In this document: one piece after another, positions 24,764-36,772 of the stretch | Numbering within the stretch: the stretch's first letter is position 1 | Layout of the letters: each line of letters opens with the position of its first letter | Assembly (NCBI GenBank): GCA_965153455.1 | Contig: OZ234494.1 | Span: 24,118,001-24,182,000, forward strand | DNA from: Sphagnum compactum | Lineage: Eukaryota; Bryophyta; Sphagnopsida; Sphagnales | Direction: 5' to 3' | Length of the DNA: 64,000 nucleotides | Program-made: the position numbers and the translations under genes | The notes under the pieces: model-generated | The model's database searches: none | What the model was told of the DNA's origin: nothing | The model's input: only the letters and a program-made list of their open reading frames with translations

Positions 24764-25425
24764 TTTGATGCCACAGAAAATCCTGGCTCAAGTTTGTTTT
24801 CCAATGTGACTTGCTGTAAGTTACTGACTTTTAAGTAGGGAGCCCATTAGCACCCTATGACATACCATGACTTCTGACTCTCTTGGGTACTACTACTACT
24901 ACTGGATGTCAGCTGAATGTTAGCTGGAGAATCCTGGCACCAGGTTAATCACAAAGCAATGCCCACTAGCCTAACTAATGATTCCATCACTTTGCCAGCA
25001 CCCAAGTCACCTGGTGCTGATAATGAAAAGTGTGAGACAATTGTCCCTTGTAATTAGGGCTTTTCTTTTCCAAAAATTGTGATCATCCCCAAAAACCAAT
25101 TAGCCAAATTTGGCTACAGGTCATAGAAGAAAGTAGAAAATTTTAAGAATTTTGTTGATTATGGACCAAACCCCTGCTGGAGGTCAAGCCAGGTATATAT
25201 ATGTATATAACTGATGGAAGCCAAAATTTGAAAGATCCATGCCTGGGTCTGACCTGGGGAAAAAAAGAGTCAAAGAACCAGCAAAGAATCTGCAATTCTC
25301 TTATGAAACCAATTTGAGGTTTTTGAAATACATTTGGTGGCTCAATGATTCTGATTTTTTCAAATACTCAGAACTAATGGTTATTTGTAAATTCAAAGAG
25401 TCACCTAATGCTGATTCTCGTGTGT

Positions 25426-25535
25426 ACTCCTTAAGAGTGAGAGGAAAATCATGCTTACTTGTGGCTGTAAAATCCTTCCCACTCGTAAGACACCCATAAT
25501 AAGTAGGCATAATTTCTCTGCCACTCTTAAGGAGT
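25426..25535. repeat. Foldback sequence at the edge of the 6.6-kb unit-B block
   Basis: Inverted arms of about 35 bp: actccttaagagtgagagg at the left and ctctgccactcttaaggagt at the right, joined by about 40 bp. The left arm is shared with unit A (near 14145), but the right arm begins exactly where unit A lacks sequence. Further pieces of the right-arm word (cccactcttaaggagtaggc) repeat at about 25622-25645. Confidence 0.75.
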
Positions 25536-26014
25536 AGGCATAAGACTGATACTCCTCTCTAGAATGAATATTCAGGGATCCTTGCCACTCTTATCACTCA
25601 TAAGAGGGCATAATTTACTTCCCACTCTTAAGGAGTAGGCATAAGACCTATACTCTTTTCTAGGAGGGATATTCATGAATATAAGGTGCCTTTCAAATAC
25701 ACTATTTTTGTTTGGGAATGGCACAAATGAAAGAATTTCATTGTGAAGAGAAAGAAGAAACAACCCACAAGGGGAGCACTTAAGTAACAAAACCTCTATG
25801 AGGTCCGTCAAAGAATCACCTGACATAGCTCTACCCAATCTATAAAAACTTACCCGAATTTTTCTCCATTCTTTATCAAAAGCTTCAAGATAGGCATGAT
25901 GAGCATGTGGGCATTTCCACGTCAACTCTGCTTTTACAAGTATTTAGAACTGCTAGGGAAGGCCTTGGAGTGATGGCACATCTTGTTTTCCTGGCTGTTG
26001 GTGGTGGAGAGAGG

Positions 26015-26470
26015 TTAAAAACATTCTGTGACTGTAGCAGATATATGCCGTATGTGTTCTAGAATATAATGCATAGTGTAAGGCCCTCGGACCAGGGTAT
26101 TACCAAAGGACCATGCATGGTGGCAACTGAGTGTGGTCCCACTTCTGGTATTGCCCTCAACCAAAGGCCTTTTATCCAACACAGGGATCCTGCCACAAAA
26201 TTTAGATGGACTAGACCATCCACCACAAGCGAATTCCCTCCCAAAATGGAAGAATTCTCCAGCCAGAGACAAAACTTTGCTGTGGTAAAATTCTGTTCTA
26301 GATCCTGCCCTCCCCTTCACAACAAGTTCATCAGAGAGATGGGCACCAAGGCTTCCCTGGATTGCATTATATTTTTCTGGATATGTGTCTTCAAGAAGAC
26401 TGACCTTTTTAGTGTCAGTTGTAGCCATGATGTGAGAAATTGTACATCCGTCAATAAACACCAGATTCAA
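26015..26470 (-). other. Unrecognised 151-codon open frame
   Basis: Reads MNLVFIDGCTISHIMATTD at the start and ends just after TVTECF. The composition is balanced, not low-complexity, and it is one of the longest frames in this block. An overlapping 145-codon frame exists on the other strand. I recognise no domain and saw no second copy. It may be a decayed exon or chance. Confidence 0.2.
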
Positions 26471-28169
26471 AGGCTTCTAGAATTGAAATTTTCTGCCTTG
26501 AGGTGAGTTCATGGCCAACCCTAAGAAAGTTGAAAATTTAGTAAATCTTCAGGCCATCTTGTCAAGAAAAACAATGTGTGCAAATCAAACTATATTAAAT
26601 TATCTGTGCAATCTTTTGGTGTCTTTTAAGGAATTCAGCATAAATAGATATGTCATAATGGCACCATTTAGCTCATCTATGGTGTGCACGACTACACTAT
26701 TTGTGCAATAACCATGTTTTTAATGAAATTTCAGTGTAATAGATGTGTCATAATGGGCCGATGTAGTTCATCAAGGTTTAGCTTGATGTTGACCAGCTTG
26801 AGTTGAAAACTTGTGAGAAGTGCTAGTGGAAAGGAATGAAGGTTTTTTTTTGGAAGGGATAGGTTTCACCTAATTTGACATTTTACTATGTCGTTTCAAG
26901 TCTCGTACCAGATCAAAAATTTCAAAACCAACCATTGTGCATAACAAGTGGGTATTACAATTAGATAAGAGCTTTCATGTGCCCTTTTCTTGCCTCTTTT
27001 TCTGTCCCCTTACCCCCTTAGAAAGACACAATCGACATGTCTCCTTGACCCAACCACTGTTGAAAACCATTATGTTATGGATTGAAGACCTTGTAACGAA
27101 GGGTATCATTAGACAAGTGAATTAATAAGAATAAGAAACTCTAAGTAATTTTCAATAATAGGCTCTTCCATACCCTATGTGGTACATGACATTTACAAAG
27201 CCGCCCTGCCCCCAGGGACAATGGGAAAGTATAAAGAACCAGCCAACACTCATTTAAACTTTAGTTGATATGCTTCATGCAACTGGTGGAGGGTTCAGTT
27301 CTTAGTGGTTCCCTTTCCTCCTTGTGGCCTGCCTCGGTTGGGCTGGTTCCTTGCCTGGATTTTGGTGCTTGCCCCTTGTTTCTTTTTCTCTCCCTTTCTT
27401 TGGGCGCTTTCTTTTTATAAAGTTTGGCAGGGTTTCATCATATTCACAAGTTACACTCTAACTTGGTTTGCTTGCTAGGGTTTTTGTGAGTTCAAGATGT
27501 CATTAGAACACATAGTCACAAGTATAACCCAAAGAGTAACAATTCAACCTATGTTGATTCTATTGCAGAAATGAAGATATTTGATGTCACAAAAGTACTT
27601 GATCCACCCTAACTTCAATAATGTAGGCCACATGCATACACCATAGGTGAACCAGCACCCACGTTGGTACCGTGGTAAAAATTTCAAAATGCATTTAAAT
27701 TGTTTCTAAATGTTACAAATAGACGATGCTTAGACTAAATCAAGGTCTCTGAGTTCAAATCTAACTCTTTTGGCGACTAATATGGCCACTAAGAGGCAGT
27801 GTTTTTTCTTTTTCTTTTTTCAATTTCATGATGTCACTCAAGAGGCAATGGTCCAATAGTATATTTAGCCAAATTTGGCAATATTAAAGATATGAAAAGT
27901 AGAAAATCTTACGCACCTTTTCATATTGTAGGCAATTGTGGGTGGTGCTCCACCAAGGCCAAATTCATACTGTATCAGTGAGCAGATAACATATTACCCA
28001 TGTTGTGCATCAAGGCTACAACTATTTCCCCTTTACATTGTATAGACATAATGGTTAATAATTAGACCCAAATTAGGTCTGGCGAACCAAGCACAGACCC
28101 CCCTCCATTATGCCTTGTAAGGGGAACTGAAAAGAGGCAGAAAAGGCCACATGAAAACCATGACTTTTA

Positions 28170-28294
28170 ATGGAGCGAGTATGCCAAGTACAGGCCATTG
28201 TGCACATTTTGTTGCATGTTCAGAAATTTGGGCTCGCCCAAATTCTTCACACGCACCTCACTTGGCACAATGGCCTGTGCCCAGCACGCTCCAT
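28170..28294. repeat. 125-bp imperfect hairpin (foldback)
   Basis: The two halves pair over most of their length. The ends are atggagcg and cgctccat, the word acaggccattgtg pairs with cacaatggcctgt, and the centre is aaatttgggc-tc-gcccaaatt. A few mismatches and a 3-bp bulge lie between. It could be a foldback element or a hairpin RNA precursor; no coding role is likely. Confidence 0.75.
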
Positions 28295-31200
28295 AACGCA
28301 TCTTAGATGTAATATACATGTCTGTGGAGGCCGTGCTTTAACACACATGTGAGCAGACATTTTGATTTCATGATGAGCTTCACAAAAGAACACAAGAGCC
28401 ATTGCTCTGATATTTGCATTTATTTTTACATCATGTAAACCCCATGGGTGAAGAAGGCATTACCGAAATCAGGCTTGCACTTGACTCTTATTTTGATAAT
28501 GGCCTTGCCTTTGGGCCTTAACCCACGAGCATGTCCATGTAGAAAGTAACAGGGATCTTACACCTGCTCTGTAAGAATGGGAGAGAAACTATGCCTACAA
28601 GTAGTTGTAAGAACATGCCCCTCTATATGCCTCATATGTTTAGGTTCAGGCTCACATTTGCCTCATGCTTTTACAATGAGTATAGCGCTAGGGTGGGGCA
28701 CATTCTGAAAATGTGAGGCTAGACTCAGCTACCATATCATAGCTACTGTCTCCCCATCCATGAGGCTTTACCCTACACAATGTGCGTATTAGATAGTTGT
28801 GATATACAACTATTGAACCCCCAGGATACCGACCTTAGTTTGTCAGCCTATATCCACTGGAAAAATACTTTTGCTGAAAAAACAATGTTATGAAGATCGT
28901 CCTCTGAAACAAGGACGGGTGGCCATTTGATCCAGAGGCATCACAAGTCGGGGACACATAACACAACAAGGATCGCCACCTTGTGAAACTCCAAAAGATG
29001 AATTTGTTGTAAGTTATTCATATAAAGTCATGTATGATCACATAAGGTTCAGCATTTTTGTGAGGAAGATTTACCAAATCGTAAATTTATGAACTTTCTT
29101 TAGTGAGGCCATGTACCATTTTCACAAGGATTTCTAGTTCATGATTTATCCGTTGAAATTGATGATATTTTGGAATTGGGTTTTTGAGCTCTCTTTGGTT
29201 AAGTTGGGTATGGTTATAATTTCAACTGCTTGGCTTCCCTTTGGTGGGAACTTCATGTCAGGGAAATAAATTGGAAGCAATGCTTTTCTCCAAAATTATG
29301 AGGTACGTGGGTTGGTGATCATCCAAAGGGGGACCAAGCCAAACCAAGTTGGGTATGCTTACTTTCCTCTCAAACCCATAGCCAATTTTTTTTCTGTCAC
29401 CAGGATGAGAAATTTCACCAAAACCAGAAACACTGATTGGAAGGAAGCAAGACTAGGAACATCATTTTAGCATCGATTTTAAGTATAGGAGAGCCATTGA
29501 ATTTAGTTAGAGCTGAATCAATTTGCCGAGTATGGAAATATATGTTTTCCCTTGGAAGTTTTGGAAAACTCTATTGGAATCTAATTGGAATACAAGAACT
29601 CAAGTGAAAATATCACTGGAAATTTGGAAATATAATCATGCAAATATTGCAAACTTTGGAATCCATTACTTGTGAACATCTTGAAATACAAATCTAGACC
29701 CACAGTAGCCACTCACACTTCTGACCCTTCAACTGACACTTGGAGAAATGCTACAACTATTTTTTTACAACTTGTAAGCTCCTGATCATTCAAGGTCCCT
29801 TTCACCTGCCCATAAGCACTTGTTTACCACCCAAGTTTAAGCATGCCCATCTTCATCTAGCCACCAAAGCTACAAAACTCCCAAGTGTGCATATGTTATC
29901 ATATTATTGTTGCAAGTGAAAGAGAGATATTTATGAAGTTAAAGTAGTTGAACCATAATACATGTATTTTGCAAGTGTTTGAATGGTAATAATAAGTGAA
30001 TTTTTTTGGGGACAAATTTTTTTGTCTTTCCACATCACCATTGTTGAAGTTGGTTGGCTAGCAAATGAGTTTAAATTGCTAACGCAGGTGGACTCATGTC
30101 TTGTTCCATGATGGGTTGTGGTTGTGGAGTAAAGTTAAATGGTTAGATCACTTCCCCTTAGTAACTTTTAGTATTTTTATGCACAAACTCAACCCTATTT
30201 CATGCAAACACAACCTGCCCAATACTACTTTGTACTATTCCTTTCTAGATGGATGGATCAACCATTTTGTGATTTGTCTGGCCACAAAAAGCCTTGAGTA
30301 CCATAAGATCCAACAATCAGGACAAAGCCAGATCTCAATGAATTTGTGAACCTCAGAATCCAACACAGAAGCATCCAATCTGAAACCAGACCGTCCATTG
30401 TGTTTTTCAGACCTAGTTTCGTGAGCAAGGGACCCAGGGTACTTTCATCCATTTCAGGTCACCCAAAGTGATGTCAATGTCAATGCTTTCAAGAAAATCC
30501 ATTGTAGTTTGATGTAAAGAGAGCCTGGTGGATGGTTTTAGGACACCATTGGTCAGTTTCGAGTCACCATTTATTGGGTGCTTACAATTGGATTTCAACA
30601 ATTAGGGTTGAGCATAAAACATTTCAAACAGGGCAAAAGTTGTTCATAACTAGTTGACACTATTACAAAATGTGGGTGCAATTCATTAATCCTCGTTCAT
30701 TAAATCAATGAAGGCTCTACATTCCCATTAGGTCCTGTTCATTATAACCAAATAATTCACTCAAAATTCAATTAAATTACTTGACATACAAGAACACATA
30801 AACCTCGAAACCAGGCACAAATTGTCAAACAATAGGCCACCAAACTTGATGCACCCTTTTGTGCCAATTACTAACAAGTTACTTGCCAAAGTTCAACTCC
30901 CCTCCACCCATCAATGTTGAACTGCACCCTTCAATGTTCATGGGCACTTGACACCCATAGGTACGGGTTCAAAGTTATCAACTAGTCCTCGGCAACTGGT
31001 TGACAATTTTTGTAACTGTGGACCAGTTCTCGGAAACAACAGATGTGACATCGTTGATTTGGCGGATCAAACCCAGTTTGATCTGGTATATGGGCCTCTG
31101 CCTGGTATCGACAGTGGGAACAAGGACACTACCAGTCTAGTATGAGCTCAGGCAATACAAGCCTTATGGTACCTATACCAACATGGTAAGGACTTGAGGT

Positions 31201-32373
31201 AATAGTCCACCTACAATTGATGTTTGATATAAAATAAGTCTCAAAAGGTATAGCCAAAAGAAAGGGAAAATTATATTGATTTTTGCCAAAATTGTTGCAA
31301 ATTGAACTCCCAACTCGTGAAGAAATGTTTATTGTCTCAATCATCGGGTTGCTATTACAAGTACACAACGCAAGGTGTACTTTGCATATGTATTTTTCAA
31401 CTATTGAAATTCTGGAAAATAAAATTTTTATAGCCCCAAAACTGATTTTTTTCTAATTATTAGCATTGTATGAGTGAGAAGTTGATCACATATATCAACT
31501 ACATACCCCCGCCCCCTCATCACCCCCTGGCCCAAACATTTTTCTTTTTGAGAGTTATGGGTGCTCAAATTTTTGGATTCTTGTTGTTCCCAATGCATTC
31601 TCATTAAGTTCCCCAATGTGTTCCCCAATAGCACATCACTTTGTCCCATACGCTTTGCCCAACATTGTCCTCTTGGAACCTATATTGGTGAGCCAATGTT
31701 GGGACTAGCTTGTTTCATGTCACAAATTCAACTTTTTTTTAATGTACAAATTTGAAAGAAAATCAAGAAATATTTTAAAATCTCCATATTTCTATCATGG
31801 TTCAAGTTTGTAGCCAAAATATATAAAGATTTTTTTCTTTTAGTATTTCATTAATAGCGAATTTTGCCTAATCCACTTTAGGATGATCACTGCCTTGGCT
31901 ACATTGCTAAATTGAAACAATAAAAAATTGGGACTTATATGTTTCTATGTTTGGAGTGAATGCTTCAATATTGGGGGAGTCTCCATAATTTCAGAAATTG
32001 TTTGTGATGGGCCAATCAAAGAGGCTCCTTACAATAAATTAAAAAATGCTAAACTTAGAGGATGTCAAGGCACCCCCAACTGATTAATATGGATCACATA
32101 GGCATACGAGATCACCCTAAACCCTAAACCCTAGTAAGTTAATCATGGTCTTAAACTCAGAGCAGACTCTAGATTAATGCAGACATAACTATTGCAACAT
32201 CATGAAGCTAGTGATTAGTACAATTAGTAGTTCCACTTCAATTTCCACCCCTTCCCACCCAAGGACAATTACCTATCTCCATCACCATTCCATTCACAAC
32301 TCTTTCTTTCATTCTTTAATGGATATAGTGACATAGTGACATAGTGACATTTCCTATTGACTTGCAAAACTTA

Positions 32374-32587
32374 AGGTGCATTCACACTTGGTGTTAGGGA
32401 CTGTAGTGCTGAGTCCGTTAACACCATACTAGTCATTTAAGACTCAAACTTACTTAGTGCGACGATTTTATGTTAAACTAACATTCACTTAACATTAAGC
32501 CATTTGGCCATTTAACATTGGGTGCCACCTAGGATGCCACGTAGATTTTCACTTAACATTGATTTAACATCAAGTGTGAATGCACCA
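32374..32587. mobile_element. MITE-like TIR element, copy in unit B
   Basis: 214 bp, flanked by perfect TTA target duplications (32371-32373 and 32588-32590). Ends are ggtgcattcacacttggtgt and acatcaagtgtgaatgcacc. Flanking DNA matches that of the copy at 14460-14675, so the two descend from one insertion. Confidence 0.87.
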
Positions 32588-33133
32588 TTAGCAATGAAAT
32601 TGATGAGTTACTTGGATAGCTTACTCCTTATTTATTTCTGAACAGTGACATTGAAAGGCTCATAAACCCATTGAAAGGGGCGGCCTTAGAAAAGTGCAAC
32701 TACTCCATCTCGGTGCTAATATGAAAACATGTAACAAAAGTATCCTCAAAGTGGCCATTTCTTTGGACCCTAGTTTGACCCTGTAATCCCTGTTTCATCT
32801 GCAATTTTGAGTGTAGCGATAAAGTGAGCAATATTGGGTACCGTTCAATGCAACTGGGTATCAACTCACAGCAGTAGTGAAGAAGGTACAGGCAAATCCA
32901 AAATTAGGGGGTGAAACTCCTGTGAGGACCAATTTGGGTGAGAAACCCGTTTGACTCCATTTTCTTGTCTTTTACCTCAGTGTGCACTGTTTCCATCCTG
33001 ACTTTTGATTCCATCCCCAGTTTTAGCGAAACTGGGACCCAGTACCCCCAGTTCGGTGTACTTCTTTTGAGATAAAGATGCATATCTGGCCCTTTGGAAA
33101 CAGAGGACTGAATCAGAAGCAGGGTTCTAGAAT

Positions 33134-33376
33134 CCAGATATACTAGCCCCTTCAATTATCGGTAGTTAATTTTTCGGGGCTATATTAGAAATTCGAACAA
33201 AAACAACCTCGGAAACTATTGAGAGAGAACTACCTACCTCAGCGAGACTACCCCTACTAGAGTGAATTCGACAAAATGAGAGAAGACATCGTCTTCCCTC
33301 TCGACATTGTCCGGACAAGCGAAAAACAAAGGGCGGCTAATTACACCTGGTCATAACAAGCAGGTTGTGTGTTTGG
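33134..33376. mobile_element. 243-bp insertion specific to unit B
   Basis: Unit A reads ggttctagaattggatgta without a break. In unit B, GAAT (33130-33133) is followed by 243 bp and then GAAT again (33377-33380), consistent with a 4-bp target duplication. The insert has short internal palindromes, for example gagagaagacatcgtcttcc near 33280 and a tagcccc/ggggcta pair near 33145. No clear terminal inverted repeats and no TG...CA ends, so the type of element is unknown. Confidence 0.7.
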
Positions 33377-34660
33377 GAATTGGGATGTACATAAGTGGCA
33401 GAAGTCCCTGAAAAATGGATGGATCTGACAATTTTTTCTGTAACAAAAGTCTGACCCAAACAAACGACTGAATGATTGGGCTTCTATGTAACACATCAGC
33501 TCCAACCACACCCACTATTTGGGCCTCTAAATGCATGTGGTTATTACTTATCACATCCAATATACAGTCTCAATTATTTTCCTAATGCCCACCCCATGAA
33601 CATGAAGAAATGGAGAGTATGAATAAAGGGAGAAACTATGTAAAAGACACCACTCGGGCCAATCAAAAGATATGATTTTCTTTTCGGGAAAAGAAAATTT
33701 TACAGCCGCTGTATCTTGTACAATTTTAGAGGGCCAAAGTCAGTTTTTACACTGTTTTAAGCATATAATGTTGTTACCGGCCATTTTACTACTTGAGACC
33801 ATATATTCAATATTTGCGACATCCAAATTTAGTGTCAATTTCTTTCCCTTGCCTCAGCCATAAATTATGTATATACTATTAAGGAACATTTTAAACGTCA
33901 CATGAGGGCCAATCACTTTTTTTTACCAATCTTTCAAGACATCCGTTACCCCGCCCCACCCAGCGCAAGTTTATGGGAAACCATTTCCACACTACTCTGG
34001 TGCATAACTCATCCAAAATTTGACGCACAAACCAAAATTTTATTATTGCCACTGAAGATGCCCTTACACACTGAAGAAGTGTGATAAGTAAGTGAAGTAG
34101 TGGGGTGGGGGAGTTAGTAGTGGTGGTGTAGTTGATACTTGATATTTGAACATGAAACAAGTTGCAATTAATGAAATGAGTATACCGATAAGCTCTCAGA
34201 TGTACAGACCTAAAGAGTTCAGAAAATAAGCTGCATATCATCTTCTCGTGTGGTTGATGATGGCGGTATTACTGCAAAGCTTGGACCTACCGATACAATA
34301 AACCCATGCATTTTTGCACTGCTCATTGCAGCCCAGCAAAATTGTCACAGTTTCTGGATGTGCACAGTGTTGAACTGATGATGAGTCAGTAGAAGCAAAG
34401 ATTTTACCTGCAAAAACAGTGCATGTAAAATGTACTAAACCGACGAAGACTTTGTATATATATATATATATAACACAAGAGTTAACAGATGGCCACAAGC
34501 ACATCATCCATTGGAAACCAGTTATAACTCAGTTGTGGATGAAATCCTAATTGAAGTTAATGTCTGGTTTCAGCTTGGTAACCCATCTTGTGCTAATAAA
34601 ATTAGGACCTCTTTGTATAGGTAGTTAGGGGATGTAGGTAAAACAATAGGTGATTAATAG

Positions 34661-36400
34661 GTAAGTGGATGTGTTAATGTGTAGGTTCATAGGGTTCATG
34701 GGTTGTTAATAGCTAAACCCTAAAAACAACAAATAACTGAGGTAATCACCTTGGTTAGTTAATGAACTGGAATCCGATGAAAATGTGTTTTCTGTCCACT
34801 TACCATGAGTCCATTTCTCACCCTGCACTGTTGTTGTTCCTCTCTTGGCTTCTTGGAGTCTCAAGTACCTGCTGACAAGTAGACAGAGAAAAAGCTACAC
34901 TCTCAAGGGGCTCTTGACCCTTGTTGGGAGGGAGGTACACACTACACACCCTCGGGAACCTGGAACCTGCTGGTAAGGGTAGGGTATATATGTATGGCCT
35001 TTATCAAGGTTCTCAAAATCAAAGAACCGGATCTGAGCCTTAACCTGATGTTCTAAGAAAAATGATAGATCCATCTTTTGACCCTTAATTTGGGATTTTT
35101 TTTTAATTTCAAAGAATTGGGTCATAGAACCTAATTGGTTCTTGTCCGGTTCATTCATGAGAACCATCAATTCTTTGACAAAGGGGAGGCAAAAATGATG
35201 ATCTATTCTAATTATTTTGTTAGGTCTTCAATTCTATTTCCTTCATGTGCAAGGTTGGTTTGGTTGCAATTATGTGTTCTATTAAGTGCTATTTATTTCT
35301 CAAACAATGTAATTTGAATTGTGATTACAACTTTGAACTCAACAAAATAAAATAAAATTTACATATCATAGCATGACCCAAATTTTTTCTTTGTCAATTT
35401 TTGGGACTTCACAAAAGTGGTGATTTGTTTTTGCTAGAGAAACACATTTCACACTGGAAAAAAAAATTCCAAGTTATACCTTTTTTAATTAAATTATTTT
35501 TTAAAATTCTGTAAATAAAAAAACCTCTGGTTTCTCATAATCGCCCAACACTGGCGCAAAACCCTAAAAATATCCGCCACCCTCCTTCATAACTCTAAAA
35601 GCACTTGATTCCAAAAGGACGTGTTTTTAAAATTCTTTTTTATTTTCAAGTTCACTCTCTTCTTGACAATAAATAAACTAACATGACTTGCCAGGTGCAG
35701 TATTCAATGTTTTGAGAACCATGGTTCTATATCTTTGAGAACCGCCAGTTATCAGTTTCCAAGTTTAGACAACCACCCAACACTAGAAATACCCACTACC
35801 CACTAAAAAAAAGCACCTTATTTTTTTCCATAGGGGGGGCGTTCAAAACTCTTGTTTTTCTTCAACTTCACCCTCCTCTTGGGAATAATTAATTTTACGT
35901 GGAACATCAGTGGCAAGCAGTAATTTTTTTAAAAAATTTGTGGCTAAAATTCACCATTGTGCTATTAGAAACAAAAAGTCCCTAGCATCGTGGTTAGAGG
36001 AAAATTTGGAAAAACATTCCCAAAAAATGGCCAGATTTGGAGGAAGAAAGTTATGAAATTTCCAAGATTTTTTTTGGAGAATTCTAGCTTTAATTCTTCT
36101 ATTGAAAGAGCCATAGGTTTTAGTGGTTAGCCAAAATGTAATAGGATTTCTAGATTTTTTTATTTCTTTATTTGTCTTGTTGCCAGATTTGGGCTAAATC
36201 CTCTTGTGTCTGATCGCCACTTTTGGAACAACATGAAAAAATTGAAAAAACAAAAAATAATTAAATAAGTAAGTAAACACTGGAGACAACCGATGGTATT
36301 TGATTATATTTTAGAATGGAAGTGATTCTTGTGTGGTAAAGAACCTCCGGATATCAGTTCCCCGAGTTTATGACAACCGCCGGACACTGGGCGAAACCCT
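34661..36400. other. Spacer upstream of pectate lyase 3
   Basis: AT-rich with no gene recognised. Three related segments occur near 35530, 35730 and 36350, sharing words such as cgcccaacactgg, atcagtttcc or atcagttccc, and ccctaaaaata. They look like members of one degenerate dispersed repeat; the last ends about 350 bp before the pectate-lyase start codon. Confidence 0.45.
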
Positions 36401-36419
36401 AAAAATACCTTACGCTCCT

Positions 36420-36772
36420 CCACCACCACCACCACCACCCGCTTCCTTGTTCCTTTTTTGTCGCACGTGGCGTGGTACTGCCGTCAACAGTGAGCGTTGT
36501 AGCAGGAATCCAATGCAAAGCTCTGGGGAGCAAAGCAAAGCAAAGCAAAGCAAAGCTCTCGTTGCCGTAGATGCCACCCACCCATTCTCGAGAGCAAAGT
36601 GCATTGCAAGATTTGACGATTTTGCGTTGGCTGGAGCTCAGTTGAAGCTGCTTAGAATCGAAGCGCCGGAGTTGCTTCCTGAGTATTAGAACTCTCAGTG
36701 CGGCCGGCCCACGTCGTTGTGGTTTGAGAGAACTGCATTGCGCGTCGGTTGTTTTCTGGAACCCTTTCTGCA
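36420..36772 (+). promoter_or_regulatory. Putative 5' leader/promoter of pectate lyase 3
   Basis: Contains a (cac)n run at about 36420-36439, a G-box-like cacgtgg at 36464-36470 and an agcaaagcaaag pentamer run at about 36532-36556. The part gctgcttagaatcgaagc...gttgcttcctgag (about 36647-36681) resembles gctgcttagattggaagc...agttcctgag, 325 positions upstream in copy 1 terms at about 218-260, so some 5' leader is conserved among the paralogues. No convincing TATA box was fixed. Confidence 0.45.

Larger units (their letters stand above)
25496..32117. other. 6.6-kb block present only in unit B
   Basis: Unit A reads directly from aagacaccc to taaaccctaatcc. In unit B these words are 6.6 kb apart and CACCC occurs at both edges (25491-25495 and 32113-32117). 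The block has no recognisable LTR, transposase or multi-exon gene. It includes a foldback at 28170-28294 and an unrecognised minus-strand frame at 26015-26470. It is either an insertion or the ancestral DNA deleted from unit A. Confidence 0.6.
18650..34660 (+). repeat. Tandem segmental duplication, unit B
   Basis: Second unit, in the same orientation as unit A. The offset between matching points is about 18.65 kb at the pectate-lyase gene and 17.9 kb at the distal part; the difference comes from the 7.5-kb block in A and the 6.6-kb block in B. The last shared word is aataggtgattaataggt, near 34660. Confidence 0.85.

Noticed and set aside
26937-27125. Possible reverse-transcriptase N-terminal fragment (frame ending VTKGIIRQVN)
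   Set aside because: Only a few residues resemble the GIIR motif; no catalytic motifs follow, so chance is likely.
36333-36689. 118-codon frame upstream of pectate lyase 3
   Set aside because: Contains translated (cac)n and agcaaagc repeats and overlaps the probable 5' leader; no conservation with copy 1 as protein.
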